Positions 8,285 through 17,036 are shown, numbered from the stretch's first letter. The stretch is 64,000 nucleotides of DNA from Pseudomonadota bacterium (GCA_023388075.1 JAEWGX010000024.1:17553-81552); one strand, 5' to 3'. Made by a program: numbers and translations. Notes: a model not told the origin generated them from the letters alone.

Positions 8285-8701
8285 ATGCATCAGAAGATCC
8301 TCGTTGCCATCGACGGCGGCGAACCGTCGCAGCGCGCACTCGCCCATGCCATCGCGCTGGCGTCGCGCACCGGAGGCGGCAACCACCTGCGCATCCTCTA
8401 CGTCCTCGACGACGCCCTGGACCAGAGCGAGCTGATCGCCGAAGGCAATGCCGCGCTCGCCGAAGCCGCGCGAACGGTGGCGGCGGCCGGCATCGACGGA
8501 TCGGAGGTGATGCGGCCGAGCAGCGGAGGCACCATCGCCTCGGCCATCCTGGCGGAGGCGACCGAATCCGGCGCCGACCTGATCGCCCTCGGCACCCACG
8601 GGCGCAAGGGGCTGCGGCGTGCCATCGTCGGCAGCGTGGCCGAAGGCGTCATCCGGGACAGCCGGGTGCCGGTGCTGCTGTCTCCGCAGCCGCGCGACTA
8701 G
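8285..8701 (+). CDS. universal stress protein, UspA family
   Basis: 138 residues, one Usp domain. The N-terminus KILVAIDGGEPSQRAL and the C-terminal ATP-binding signature G-x2-G-x9-G-S (GTHGRKGLRRAIVGS, Gly103, Gly106, Gly116) are both intact, so it is of the nucleotide-binding type. Usp proteins of this group are stress or low-oxygen induced in many proteobacteria. Its position directly upstream of an FNR-type box and a hemerythrin gene fits an oxygen-response cluster. Confidence 0.9.
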   Translation: MHQKILVAIDGGEPSQRALAHAIALASRTGGGNHLRILYVLDDALDQSELIAEGNAALAEAARTVAAAGIDGSEVMRPSSGGTIASAILAEATESGADLIALGTHGRKGLRRAIVGSVAEGVIRDSRVPVLLSPQPRD

Positions 8702-8740
8702 CTCGCCCCGGCCGGACCCCGCGGAACCGGCCCGGATTGC

Positions 8741-8754
8741 TTGATGCGGGTCAA
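8741..8754 (+). promoter_or_regulatory. FNR/Anr-type box of the hemerythrin gene at 8851
   Basis: TTGATGCGGGTCAA matches the FNR/CRP-family consensus TTGAT-N4-ATCAA with one substitution. Its centre is 41.5 bases from a start point predicted by the hexamer TAGAGT (8777-8782), the exact geometry of a class II FNR-activated promoter. The same 14-mer precedes the gene at 9433-10020. Confidence 0.72.
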
Positions 8755-8850
8755 GGTTTGCCGCCTCGTCGGGGACTAGAGTGGGGTCGCCTGCTCCGCA
8801 GCATCGCGCGTCCGGTGACGTGCCCGGCGGCAGGCGAGACGAGGCCAACC

Positions 8851-9417
8851 ATGAGAGTCCATCCTTCAAGCTCCGACGACCGCCGCCCGGCATCGGTCCG
8901 GGCCGATGCCCCCCTGGGCGAGTTCTCCCACTGCCATGAAGGCATCCTGTCGCGGCTCGAGGCGTTCGCCGACCTGCCGGCACTGATCGCGGCGGCCGCG
9001 CGTGCCCGCGAGCGGGCCTCGGAAGCCTTGTTCCTCTTCGAGGACATCGTGATAGAGCATCACGCCGACGAGGAGTCCGAGCTGTTTCCGGCGGTCCTGC
9101 GCTGGGCGGAGCCCGGCGAGGAGCTGGACGGGGTCCGGTCGATGATCCGCCGCCTGACGGCCGAGCATCGCTCGATCGAGAAGCTGTGGCAGAAGTACCG
9201 TCCCGCCGTCGAGGCGGCCGCGCGCGGCAAGGCGGCGGACCTGCCCAAGGACGCGGCCAGCGAGCTGGTGTCGGCCTACGTGGCTCACGCGACTTTCGAG
9301 GAAGAGGTCTTCCTGCCGCTGGCCCGGGACATCCTCTCGCGCGACGATGCGCACATGGCCGCGCTGGGACTGTCGCTTCACCTGCGCCACGCGCCGAGGA
9401 TCCCCGGCTACATCTAG
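8851..9417 (+). CDS. hemerythrin-like (HHE cation-binding) protein
   Basis: 188 residues forming a four-helix hemerythrin-like bundle. Candidate di-iron ligands are His27/His29 (FSHCHE), His70 or His71 with Glu74/Glu77 (EHHADEESELF), His106 (AEHRSIE), and His146 with Glu150/Glu151 (AHATFEEE). Proteins of this family bind oxygen or nitric oxide, or serve iron-centre repair. The ATG at 8851 is the first sensible start after the predicted FNR-dependent promoter. It is convergent with a second hemerythrin gene 15 bases downstream; the two are only distantly alike. Confidence 0.87.
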   Translation: MRVHPSSSDDRRPASVRADAPLGEFSHCHEGILSRLEAFADLPALIAAAARARERASEALFLFEDIVIEHHADEESELFPAVLRWAEPGEELDGVRSMIRRLTAEHRSIEKLWQKYRPAVEAAARGKAADLPKDAASELVSAYVAHATFEEEVFLPLARDILSRDDAHMAALGLSLHLRHAPRIPGYI

Positions 9418-9432
9418 CCTGCAGGCGCGCGG

Positions 9433-10020
9433 TCAGCCGAGGTGACGGCCCAGCCCGACGGGGTCGGGCGCGGTGGTGACGATGCGGCTGAACAGCCGCT
9501 CGTAGAGGCCTTCGCGATCGTCGCTGGCGAGCGGATCGGGATCCTTCGCGAAGGCGGCATCGAGCTCGGCGCGGTCCGTCGCAGTCAGCACCTTTTCCGC
9601 CACCGGCAGCAGCCGGCTCTCCTCGATGCGCATGTGCTCGAGGTAGAACCGCACGTACTCCCTGGCGGCGTCGACGAACGCCTGCCTGCGCGTCTCACCG
9701 AGCAGCTCCCACGCGAGGAGCTGGTGCTGGAGCTCGCGGACCTTGCGCTCGCCGTCCTGGTGATCGTCCTCGAGCTGGTCGATCACCGCAGCGAGCTCCG
9801 GCGCCGCCTTCACGAGTCGCGGGAAGAGCCGCTCGGATTCCTTCGGATGATGGCGTCGCTCCGGGAATTCGTCGATGTAGAACAGCATGGCGCGCACCAC
9901 GTCGAAGAACCGTTCGGGCTCGCCCCCCGGTCCATGGACGATCATCATGTCGAGCGAGCGCAGCATGGCCGCCAGTGCGGCATGCTCGTTGCGGATGACC
10001 TGCAATGCGGAGGGCTTCAT
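9433..10020 (-). CDS. hemerythrin-like (HHE cation-binding) protein
   Basis: 195 residues of a hemerythrin-like helical bundle. Potential ligands are His13 (RNEHAAL), His57/His58 with Glu61 (RRHHPKESE), His87 (EDDHQDGE), and His129 with Glu133 (LEHMRIEE). The N-terminus (MKPSALQVIRNEHAAL) fits the proteobacterial group of cytoplasmic hemerythrins. It is transcribed toward the other hemerythrin gene and has its own copy of the FNR-type box 58 bases upstream. Likely role in oxygen or NO handling, by family and regulation. Confidence 0.87.
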   Translation of the reverse strand: MKPSALQVIRNEHAALAAMLRSLDMMIVHGPGGEPERFFDVVRAMLFYIDEFPERRHHPKESERLFPRLVKAAPELAAVIDQLEDDHQDGERKVRELQHQLLAWELLGETRRQAFVDAAREYVRFYLEHMRIEESRLLPVAEKVLTATDRAELDAAFAKDPDPLASDDREGLYERLFSRIVTTAPDPVGLGRHLG

Positions 10021-10077
10021 GGACGGCTCCCGATACCTGCGTGCACGTCACTGTCGCACGCGGGTGGCCGGCCATCC

Positions 10078-10091
10078 TTGACCCGCATCAA
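10078..10091 (-). promoter_or_regulatory. FNR/Anr-type box of the hemerythrin gene at 9433-10020
   Basis: Read on the minus strand this is TTGATGCGGGTCAA, identical over all 14 bases to the box at 8741. A class II spacing of 41.5 puts a weak -10 (GACAGT, complement of 10050-10055) at the right place and the start point about 23 bases before the ATG. It lies between this gene and the end of rng. Confidence 0.68.
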
Positions 10092-10121
10092 GCGGCCGCC
10101 GGCGAAACGGCCGGAAGCCTC

Positions 10122-11597
10122 CTAGACCAGCACGATGTCGTACTGCTCCTGGCTGTAGAGGGATTCCACGTGCAGCGAGATCGGCTTGCCGATCGCGTCG
10201 CCCAGCATGGCGAGATGCTGGCTCTCCTCGTCCAGGAACAGGTCGATCACCGGGTTGGACGCCAGGATGCGGAACTCGCGCGGATTGAACTGCCGGGCCT
10301 CGCGCGCGACCTCCCGCATGATCTCGTAGCAGACGGTTCGCGCGGTCTTGACGCTCCCCTTGCCCTGGCAGACGGTGCATGGCTCGCACAGGATGTGCGC
10401 GAGCGACTCGCGCGTGCGCTTGCGGGTCATCTCCACCAGCCCGAGCGAGGTGAAGCCGTTCACGGTGGACTTCGTGCGATCCCGTGCCAGTCCGCGTCGC
10501 AGCTCCTGGAGGATGGCATCGCGATGCTGGGTGCTGCCCATGTCGATGAAGTCGATGATGATGACGCCGCCGAGGTTGCGCAGGCGCAGCTGCCGCGAGA
10601 TCGACTGCGCCGCCTCCAGGTTGGTCTTGAAGACCGTGTCCTCGAAGCTGCGGCCACCGACGTAGCCGCCGGTGTTGACATCGATGGTGGTGAGCGCCTC
10701 GGTCTGGTCGAAGATCAGGTAGCCGCCCGACTTCAGGTCCACCCGCCGCGCCAGCGCTTTCTCGATCTCCTCCTCGATGCCGTGCAGGTCGAAGAGCGGC
10801 CGCTCGCCCTCGTAGAGGCGCAGCTTGCTCTCCATCGCCGGCATGTAGGTCTGGCAGAACGCGCGCATGTCCTCCAGCGTGTACCGGCTGTCCACCACCA
10901 CCGTCTGGGTGCCCGGGCCGGCGATGTCGCGCAAGGCGCGATGCGCGAGGCTCAGCTCGGCGTAGAGCAGGCGCGGCTTGCGCTCGCGCGCCGGCAGCGC
11001 CTCGGCGCCGCTTCGCGTGTCCTCGAGGATCTGCGCCCAGCGGCGACGCAGGTAGGCCATGTCCGCGATGAACTCCTCGTCGGTCGCCTCCTCGGCCATG
11101 GTGCGGATGATGAAGCCGCCGCGCTCGTCCGGCGCCATGAAGCGCTGCACCCGCTCACGCAGCAGGCTGCGCTCGGCCTCGCCCGAGATCCGCTGCGAAA
11201 CGCCCACCTGCGGATCGTGCGGCAGGTACACCAGCAGCCGTCCGGCGATGCTCACCTGGGTGGACAGGCGCGCCCCCTTGGTGCCGATCGGGTCCTTCTG
11301 GACCTGCACCAGCAGCGACTGGCCCTCGTAGAGGTGCTTCTCGATCGGCGTCGTGCCGGCTTCGGTTCGCGATTGCCAGAGGTCGGCCACGTGCAGGAAG
11401 GCGGCGCGCTCGAGGCCGATGTCGATGAAGGCGGACTGCATCCCCGGCAGCACCCGGGTCACGATGCCCACGTAGATGTTGCCGACGAGCCCGCGGGTGG
11501 CTTCCCGGTCGAGGTGCAGCTCCTGCAGGACGCCCTGGTGAATCACGGCCACCCGCAGTTCCTGCGCCGTCGTGTTGACCAGGATGTCTTCTTTCAC
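10122..11597 (-). CDS. rng: ribonuclease G
   Basis: 491 residues, RNase E/G family endoribonuclease that processes 16S rRNA 5' ends and decays some mRNAs. The N-terminus KEDILVNTTAQELRVA aligns with the family start. An S1-like domain (GNIYVGIVTRVLPGMQSAFIDIG) follows, then the DNase I-like catalytic core with FIDMG (metal-binding Asp) and IDVNTGGYVG. A C-x-x-C pair of the Zn-link is present (CEPCTVC). I chose the GTG at 11597 because it matches the family start; a TTG at 11621, directly after the maf stop, would add eight residues. Last gene of the yebC-to-rng block. Length fits RNase G rather than RNase E. Confidence 0.92.
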   Translation of the reverse strand: MKEDILVNTTAQELRVAVIHQGVLQELHLDREATRGLVGNIYVGIVTRVLPGMQSAFIDIGLERAAFLHVADLWQSRTEAGTTPIEKHLYEGQSLLVQVQKDPIGTKGARLSTQVSIAGRLLVYLPHDPQVGVSQRISGEAERSLLRERVQRFMAPDERGGFIIRTMAEEATDEEFIADMAYLRRRWAQILEDTRSGAEALPARERKPRLLYAELSLAHRALRDIAGPGTQTVVVDSRYTLEDMRAFCQTYMPAMESKLRLYEGERPLFDLHGIEEEIEKALARRVDLKSGGYLIFDQTEALTTIDVNTGGYVGGRSFEDTVFKTNLEAAQSISRQLRLRNLGGVIIIDFIDMGSTQHRDAILQELRRGLARDRTKSTVNGFTSLGLVEMTRKRTRESLAHILCEPCTVCQGKGSVKTARTVCYEIMREVAREARQFNPREFRILASNPVIDLFLDEESQHLAMLGDAIGKPISLHVESLYSQEQYDIVLV

Positions 11598-11621
11598 GGA
11601 GGGCTGGGAACCTGTGAGCAA

Positions 11622-12299
11622 TCAAACGTCGCCGGCCCGTTCCAGGAACGGGATGGGATGGCCCGCCTTGCGCAACAATCGGGCCGTCTCGTGAAGAGGC
11701 AGGCCCATGATACCGGAGTGGGATCCTTCGATGCTGCGCACGAAGGCCGCGGCCAGCCCCTGGATCGCATACCCGCCCGCCTTGCCGAACGGCTCGCCGC
11801 TCGCCACGTAGCCGGCGATCTCGGCGGGCTTGAGCCGGCAGAAGCGCACGCGCGAGACCTGCACCGCTTCGAACAGCCGGTTGGCGTCGGCACGGGCGAC
11901 CACGACGGCGGTCAGCACCCGGTGAGAGCGGCCCGAGAGCAGGCGCAGCATGCGGGCGGCATCAGCCGCGTCGGCGGGCTTGCCGAGCAGGGTGCCGCCG
12001 ATCGCCACGGTCGTGTCCGCGCAGAGGAGCGGGGCGGGTGGGAGGCCCGCGGCCGCGACCCGGGCGAGCGCGGCTTGCGCCTTCGCGAGCGCCACCCGCC
12101 TCACATACCGGCCCGGGGGCTCGCCGGGACGGAACGCTTCCAGCGCCTCCGCGCGCGCGTCGTCTTCGTCCACCAGCACCCGACAGGCGATCCCGAGCTG
12201 GCCGAGCAGCTCCAGCCGGCGCGGGCTGCGCGAGGCAAGATAGATGAACGGCGGCGCCCGTTCGCCCGCGGGCGGCGCCCCGACGGCGGACTCATTCAC
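11622..12299 (-). CDS. maf: Maf-family nucleotide pyrophosphatase
   Basis: 225 residues. It has the Maf signature LASRSPRRLELL near the N-terminus, then CADTTVAIGGTLLGKP and FGKAGGYAIQG. The family hydrolyses non-canonical or modified nucleoside triphosphates and has been linked to septum formation control. The start is GTG at 12299, overlapping the 3' end of rlmH by eight bases; an ATG at 12295 is out of frame. The run of Ala/Pro before the first motif (about 20 residues) is longer than usual. Position between rlmH and rng is the classic betaproteobacterial arrangement. Confidence 0.9.
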   Translation of the reverse strand: MNESAVGAPPAGERAPPFIYLASRSPRRLELLGQLGIACRVLVDEDDARAEALEAFRPGEPPGRYVRRVALAKAQAALARVAAAGLPPAPLLCADTTVAIGGTLLGKPADAADAARMLRLLSGRSHRVLTAVVVARADANRLFEAVQVSRVRFCRLKPAEIAGYVASGEPFGKAGGYAIQGLAAAFVRSIEGSHSGIMGLPLHETARLLRKAGHPIPFLERAGDV

Positions 12300-12774
12300 G
12301 ATGGTACGGGTGCTGGGCGTTGACCGACCAGGCCCGGTAGAGTTGCTCGGCAAGCAGCACCCTGGCCAGCCCGTGGGGCAGGGTGAGGCTGGACAGGCGG
12401 AGCGTTTCGCGAGCGGCCGCCCGCAGGTCCGCGTCGATGCCGTCCGGCCCGCCGATCACGATCGCGACGGGACTGGCCTGGAGCTGCCAGGCCCGGAGCC
12501 GCTCGGCGAATGCCATGGTGGTGAGATCCGCGCCGCGCTCGTCCAGGATGACGAGGTGGCAGCGCTCCGGCAACTGCGCCCGGATGCGCTGCGCCTCGCG
12601 GGCGAGCAGGGCGCGGTTCGCGGCCGGCTTGCGAGCGTCGCTGCCGCGCGCCTCCGCCTTGACGGCGCACAGCTCCACCCGGATCTCTGCGGGCAGCCGC
12701 TTGAGGTAGTCGGCGGTGGCGGCGTCGACCCAGGCCGGCATGCGCTGGCCGACTGCGACGATGCGTACCAGCAT
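12292..12774 (-). CDS. rlmH: 23S rRNA (pseudouridine1915-N3)-methyltransferase RlmH
   Basis: 160 residues, SPOUT-class methyltransferase that modifies the helix 69 loop of 23S rRNA in the assembled ribosome. Visible features are the start LVRIVAVGQRMPAWV, the SAM-binding knot VIGGPDGID and the C-terminal LYRAWSVNAQHPYHRE, all characteristic. Length matches the family. Follows rsfS by 18 bases and overlaps maf. Confidence 0.95.
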   Translation of the reverse strand: MLVRIVAVGQRMPAWVDAATADYLKRLPAEIRVELCAVKAEARGSDARKPAANRALLAREAQRIRAQLPERCHLVILDERGADLTTMAFAERLRAWQLQASPVAIVIGGPDGIDADLRAAARETLRLSSLTLPHGLARVLLAEQLYRAWSVNAQHPYHRE

Positions 12775-12792
12775 GAGCCGGCGGGCGTTCGT

Positions 12793-13212
12793 TCAGCCGG
12801 CCGAGCGCGCGCCGCCGACCCGCCGGGCCGGGCGGGCCGGCGCCACCGCGCCGGCGGGCGCCGGGGATGCGCCGAGCTTCAGCCGCACCGGCTTTCCGCC
12901 CCACAGCTCCTCGAGGTTGTAGTAGGCGCGGATGGCCGGCTGCATGATGTGCACCACCAGATCGCCCAGGTCGACGAGCACCCATTCGCCGGTTTCCTCA
13001 CCCTCGACCGATATGATCGGGAATCCCTTCTCCTTGGCCTTCTCCCGGACATGCGAGGCGAGCGCCCGGGTCTGGCGGTTGGAAGTCGCGGTCGCCACCA
13101 CCACCCGGTCGAAGAGGTCCGAGAGGCCGGTGGTATTGAACACCTTGATGTCCTGGGCCTTGATGTCTTCCAGCGCGTCGACTACGGTTCGCTGCAGCTT
13201 GGTGATCGTCAT
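12793..13212 (-). CDS. rsfS: ribosome silencing factor RsfS
   Basis: 139 residues. The conserved Iojap/RsfS core covers about residues 8-115, with KVFNTTGLSDLFDRVVVAT and EWVLVDLGDLVVHIM recognisable. RsfS binds ribosomal protein L14 and blocks subunit joining when nutrients are scarce. The C-terminal 25 residues are an Ala/Pro/Arg-rich tail (GASPAPAGAVAPARPARR) that looks disordered and is a lineage extension. Lies between nadD and rlmH as in most proteobacteria. Confidence 0.95.
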   Translation of the reverse strand: MTITKLQRTVVDALEDIKAQDIKVFNTTGLSDLFDRVVVATATSNRQTRALASHVREKAKEKGFPIISVEGEETGEWVLVDLGDLVVHIMQPAIRAYYNLEELWGGKPVRLKLGASPAPAGAVAPARPARRVGGARSAG

Positions 13213-13291
13213 CGATTGTGTCTTGATCGGATCGAATCCGGTTGAGGTGCTTCGGCGCCACCGGCGGCGTGCGAACCGTGGCAGCGGCGGG

Positions 13292-13972
13292 TCATGCGCG
13301 ATAGAGCGACCGGCTCGCGATGTACTCGGGCACGCCCGGCGGCAGCAGCTCGCGAGGCATCTCGCCCCGGGCGAGCTGCTCGCGCAGCGCAGTGGCCGAG
13401 ACCGCGACCGGCGGCATGCGAAACAGAACGATATTGCCGGCCGGCGCGTCCGGCAGCGCGTCGCGACCCCGCTCGGCCATCAGGCTTTCCACCGCCGGAG
13501 GCAGCCCGTGCAGCGGGATGCGTTCGCGCTGCGTGGCGGCGATGTGCGCCAGGTCCAGGAGCTCCTCCCAGCGATGCCAGGTGGGAAGATTGTGCATCTG
13601 GTCGCTGCCGAGCAGGAGCACGAGCGCCGCCGTCTCGCCGAAACGGCGGCGCAGCGCGCGCAGCGTGTCGACAGTGTAGCTCGGCCCCTCCCGGTCGACC
13701 TCGATTCCGTCCACTTCCCAACGGCAGGGCGAATCGCCCTGGGGGCGCGAGTCCAGCGCGATGCGCACCATCGCGAGCCGATCGGCCGCGGACGTGCGCG
13801 CGGCACCCTTGCCGGTCTTCTGCCAGGATTCGCCGGTGGGTATCACCAGCAGCCGATCCAGGCGCAGGGCTTCGCAGGCGGCACGGCCCAGGGCGAGGTG
13901 GCCGACGTGGATGGGATCGAAGCTGCCGCCCAGGATGCCGATCCGGGGGCGCGAGAGCTTCGTCACACCCAC
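13292..13972 (-). CDS. nadD: nicotinate-nucleotide adenylyltransferase
   Basis: 226 residues. The nucleotidyltransferase motif GGSFDPIHVGHLALG is intact with its two histidines, and the C-terminal region contains SATALREQLARGE and VPEYIASRSLY. The enzyme adenylates nicotinate mononucleotide in NAD synthesis. The start is a GTG at 13972 (overlapping hemF by ten bases) or the in-frame GTG at 13966, which would give a four-base GTGA overlap. About 80 bases without a gene separate it from rsfS; I see no clear signal there. Confidence 0.93.
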   Translation of the reverse strand: MGVTKLSRPRIGILGGSFDPIHVGHLALGRAACEALRLDRLLVIPTGESWQKTGKGAARTSAADRLAMVRIALDSRPQGDSPCRWEVDGIEVDREGPSYTVDTLRALRRRFGETAALVLLLGSDQMHNLPTWHRWEELLDLAHIAATQRERIPLHGLPPAVESLMAERGRDALPDAPAGNIVLFRMPPVAVSATALREQLARGEMPRELLPPGVPEYIASRSLYRA

Positions 13973-14946
13973 TCCCGCGGCACCAGATACTCGCCGGCGA
14001 AGCGCGCTTCCACCGATCCCGGCTCCGGCTCGTGGCGATAGCGCCAGTTGGCCTGGGGTGGCATCGAGCAGAGGATCGACTCGGCCCGTCCGCCGGAGCG
14101 CAACCCGAACTGCGTCCCGCGGTCCAGCACCAGGTTGAACTCCACGTATCGACCCCGGCGCAGCCCCTGGAAGGCCCGCTCGCGCTCGCCCCAGGGCGTC
14201 TCCATCCGGCGCCGGACGATCGGCTCGTACGCGGGCAGGAAGGCGTCACCGACCGCGCGGATGACGGCGAAGGCGGCACCGAAGCCAGGCTCGTTCAGGT
14301 CGTCGAAGAAGACGCCGCCGATGCCGCGCGCCTCGTTGCGGTGCTCGATGTGGAAGTAGCGGTCGCACCAGCGCTTGAAGCGCGGATAGAGGTCCGGGCC
14401 GTGCGGCGCGAGCGCGTCGCGGCAGGTGCGATGGAAGTGGCGGGCGTCCTCCTCGAAGCCGTAGCAGGGCGTGAGGTCCATGCCGCCGCCGAACCACCAC
14501 ACCGCCTCCCCGTCGGTCGTGGGCGGCGCGAGGAAGAAGCGCACGTTGAGATGAACGATCGGCACGTACGGATTGTGCGGATGGATCACCAGCGAGACGC
14601 CGGTGGCCGTGGCCGCGCGCCCCGCGAGATGGGGCCGGTTGGCCGACGCCGCGGCGGGCAGCCGGTCCAGGTGCACCTCCGAGAACAGCACGCCGGCGCG
14701 CTCGAACACCCGGCCGTCCTCCAGGACGCAGGTGAGGCCGTTGCCGGCGAAGCCTCCGCCGTCGGCCCCTGGCTTGCGCTCCCAGGCATCCTGCAGGAAC
14801 TGCCCGCCGTCGATCGCCTCGAGGCCGCGGACGATCGATTGCTGCAGGCCGCGCAGGTAGCGATCCACCGCGGCGCGATCGATCGCCGGGCCCGCCGCCG
14901 CCGGCGCTCCGCTCACTGGTTCATTCTCCGTTCCCCGGCCCGGCAT
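13963..14946 (-). CDS. hemF: oxygen-dependent coproporphyrinogen III oxidase
   Basis: 327 residues. It carries the HemF signatures HLNVRFFLAPP, WWFGGGMDLTPCYGF, a KRWCDRYFHIEHRNEARG segment and the C-terminal YRHEPEPGSVEARF. It converts coproporphyrinogen III to protoporphyrinogen IX using O2 in haem synthesis, relevant to the ccm system 30 kb away. ATG at 14946. The first 22 residues are poorly conserved in appearance. No oxygen-independent HemN was seen in this window. Confidence 0.95.
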   Translation of the reverse strand: MPGRGTENEPVSGAPAAAGPAIDRAAVDRYLRGLQQSIVRGLEAIDGGQFLQDAWERKPGADGGGFAGNGLTCVLEDGRVFERAGVLFSEVHLDRLPAAASANRPHLAGRAATATGVSLVIHPHNPYVPIVHLNVRFFLAPPTTDGEAVWWFGGGMDLTPCYGFEEDARHFHRTCRDALAPHGPDLYPRFKRWCDRYFHIEHRNEARGIGGVFFDDLNEPGFGAAFAVIRAVGDAFLPAYEPIVRRRMETPWGERERAFQGLRRGRYVEFNLVLDRGTQFGLRSGGRAESILCSMPPQANWRYRHEPEPGSVEARFAGEYLVPREWV

Positions 14947-14961
14947 CCCGTGCGGCGGCGC

Positions 14962-16263
14962 TCAGCGCCGCGCTCCCGCGCCGCCCGGCAGGGCCTGGTG
15001 GCCGATGTCGGAGCGAAACTGCATGCCGGGGAAGTGGATGCGACGCACGGCCTCGTAGGCGCGGGCGTGCGCCATCTTGAGCGAATCCCCGAGGGCGGTC
15101 ACGCCCAGAACGCGTCCACCGGCGGTCACCACGCCGGCATCGGCCTGCGCGGTGCCGGCGTGGAACACGACGACGTCCTCCTCGGCGGTCTTGCCATCGA
15201 GCGCGATGCCGGCGATCGGCATGCCCTTGCGCGGCGCCACCGGGTAGCCCTGCGCGGCGAGCACGACGCACAGGGCGCTGCGCCGGTCCCATTCCGCTTC
15301 CACGCGGTCGAGCCGACCCTCGATGCCGGCCCGGATCAGCTCGCCGAAATCGCTCTTCATGCGCGCGAGGATCACCTGCGCCTCCGGATCGCCGAGCCGG
15401 CAGTTGAACTCCAGAGTGCGGGCGTCACCCTTGCGGTCGATCATCAGGCCGGCGTACAGGAAGCCGGTATAGGTCATGCCTTCGGCCGCCATGCCGGCGA
15501 CGACCGGCACGATGATCTCGCGCAGCGTGCGTGCCTGGACGTCCGGGGTGATCAGCGGCGCCGGCGAATAGGCCCCCATGCCGCCCGTGTTCGGCCCCTG
15601 GTCGCCGTCCTTCAGCCGCTTGTGGTCCTGGCTGGAGGCGAGCGTGAGGACGTTGCGGCCGTCCACCATCACGATGAAGCTCGCTTCCTCGCCCTGGAGG
15701 AACTCCTCCACGACGATGCGCCCGCCCGCCTGGCCGTCGCCGAGCATCGCGTCCACCGCCGCGTGGGCCTCGGCCACGGTGGTCGCCACCACCACGCCCT
15801 TGCCCGCGGCGAGGCCGTCGGCCTTGACCACGATTGGGGCGCCGCGGCCGCTGATGTAGGCCTTGGCGTCGACCGGGTCGGTGAAGGTCCGGTAGTCGGC
15901 GGTCGGGATGCCGTGGCGCGCCATGAAGGCCTTGGCGAAATCCTTGGAGGATTCCAGCTGGGCGGCGGCGCGCGTGGGGCCGAAGATCGGCAGCCCGCGC
16001 TCGCGGAAGACATCCACGATGCCCTCGGCGAGCGGCGCCTCCGGGCCGACGACCGTGAAATCCAGCTTCTCCCGCTCGGCGAACAGCGCGAGCGGCTCGA
16101 TCGCGGTCAGCGGAACGTTGCGCAGCTTCGGCTCGAGCGCGGTTCCGGCGTTGCCGGGCGCGACATACACGGTATCCATGCCGCGCGACCGCGCAAGGCG
16201 CCACGCCATGGCATGCTCACGGCCGCCGCCGCCGACGACCAGGCACTTCCTCGATCCCGACAA
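14962..16263 (-). CDS. purD: phosphoribosylamine-glycine ligase
   Basis: 433 residues, ATP-grasp enzyme of de novo purine synthesis (GAR synthetase). Motifs include LVVGGGGREHAMAW at the N-terminus, VKADGLAAGKGV, GEEASFIVMVDGRN and LEFNCRLGDPE. The start codon is TTG at 16263, the base after the yebC stop, so the two genes are likely coupled. An in-frame CTG eight codons inside, behind GAGGAA, is an alternative. Confidence 0.95.
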   Translation of the reverse strand: MSGSRKCLVVGGGGREHAMAWRLARSRGMDTVYVAPGNAGTALEPKLRNVPLTAIEPLALFAEREKLDFTVVGPEAPLAEGIVDVFRERGLPIFGPTRAAAQLESSKDFAKAFMARHGIPTADYRTFTDPVDAKAYISGRGAPIVVKADGLAAGKGVVVATTVAEAHAAVDAMLGDGQAGGRIVVEEFLQGEEASFIVMVDGRNVLTLASSQDHKRLKDGDQGPNTGGMGAYSPAPLITPDVQARTLREIIVPVVAGMAAEGMTYTGFLYAGLMIDRKGDARTLEFNCRLGDPEAQVILARMKSDFGELIRAGIEGRLDRVEAEWDRRSALCVVLAAQGYPVAPRKGMPIAGIALDGKTAEEDVVVFHAGTAQADAGVVTAGGRVLGVTALGDSLKMAHARAYEAVRRIHFPGMQFRSDIGHQALPGGAGARR

Positions 16264-16989
16264 TCAGTCCTCCAGGACCGCGTTGGTGTAGACCTGCTGC
16301 ATGTCGTCGACGTTCTCCAGCGCATCCAGGATCTTCTGCATCTTGGCCGCGTCCTCGCCGCGCAGCACCACCTCGTTCAGCGGCTTCATCACCACGTCGG
16401 CCGCGTCGGGCTTGAGGCCCGCCTTCTCCAGCGCGTCCTTGACGGCGGGGAAGTCGTTCGGCCCGCAGATCACCTCGATCGACTGGTCGTCATTGGTGAT
16501 GACGTCCTCCGCGCCGGCCTCCAGCGCGACTTCGATCACCTTGTCCTCGGGCGTGCCGGGGGCGAAGACGAACTGGCCGCAGTGCTGGAACTGGAACGCC
16601 ACGGACCCGTCCGTGCCCAGGTTGCCGCCGTGCTTGGTGAGCGCGTGCCGCACGTCGGCCACCGTGCGGGTGCGGTTGTCGGTCATGCAGTCGACGATCA
16701 CGGCCGCGCCGCCGATGCCGTAGCCTTCGTAGCGCACCTCTTCGTAGTTGGCGCCCTCGAGGCCGCCTGCGCCGCGCTGGATCGCCCGTTGCACGGTGTC
16801 CTTCGGCATGTTGCCTTCGGAGGCCTTCTCCATCGCCATGCGCAGGCGCGGGTTGCTGGCGGGATCCGGCCCGCCCAGGCGCGCCGCCACCGTGATCTCC
16901 TTGATCAACCGGGTGAACAGCGCACCGCGCTTGGCGTCCTGGCGCCCCTTGCGGTGCTGGATATTGGCCCATTTGGAGTGGCCGGCCAT
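16264..16989 (-). CDS. yebC: YebC/PmpR-family protein (TACO1-like)
   Basis: 241 residues, full length. The N-terminus AGHSKWANIQHRKGRQDAK is diagnostic. The family includes DNA-binding regulators and, according to recent work, ribosome-associated factors that relieve stalling at proline stretches. That would matter here because a very proline-rich gene lies at 28.8 kb. The ATG at 16989 follows AAGGATC. First gene of the minus-strand block that ends with rng; promoter at 17008-17036. Confidence 0.95.
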   Translation of the reverse strand: MAGHSKWANIQHRKGRQDAKRGALFTRLIKEITVAARLGGPDPASNPRLRMAMEKASEGNMPKDTVQRAIQRGAGGLEGANYEEVRYEGYGIGGAAVIVDCMTDNRTRTVADVRHALTKHGGNLGTDGSVAFQFQHCGQFVFAPGTPEDKVIEVALEAGAEDVITNDDQSIEVICGPNDFPAVKDALEKAGLKPDAADVVMKPLNEVVLRGEDAAKMQKILDALENVDDMQQVYTNAVLED

Positions 16990-17007
16990 GCGCGATCCTT
17001 ATGAACT

Positions 17008-17036
17008 AAGATACCCGGGAAGCTGGTCGATTTTAA
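17008..17036 (-). promoter_or_regulatory. sigma70-type promoter of the yebC-purD-hemF block
   Basis: On the minus strand TTAAAA (complement of 17031-17036) and TATCTT (complement of 17008-17013) are separated by 17 bases, each matching four of six consensus bases. The start point would fall about a dozen bases before the yebC ATG. This 60-base region is clearly AT-richer than its surroundings. Confidence 0.55.

Noticed and set aside
13294..17004. Plus-strand open frame of about 1236 codons opposite nadD-hemF-purD-yebC
   Set aside because: The four genes on the minus strand are certain; the plus-strand translation is low complexity and without motifs.
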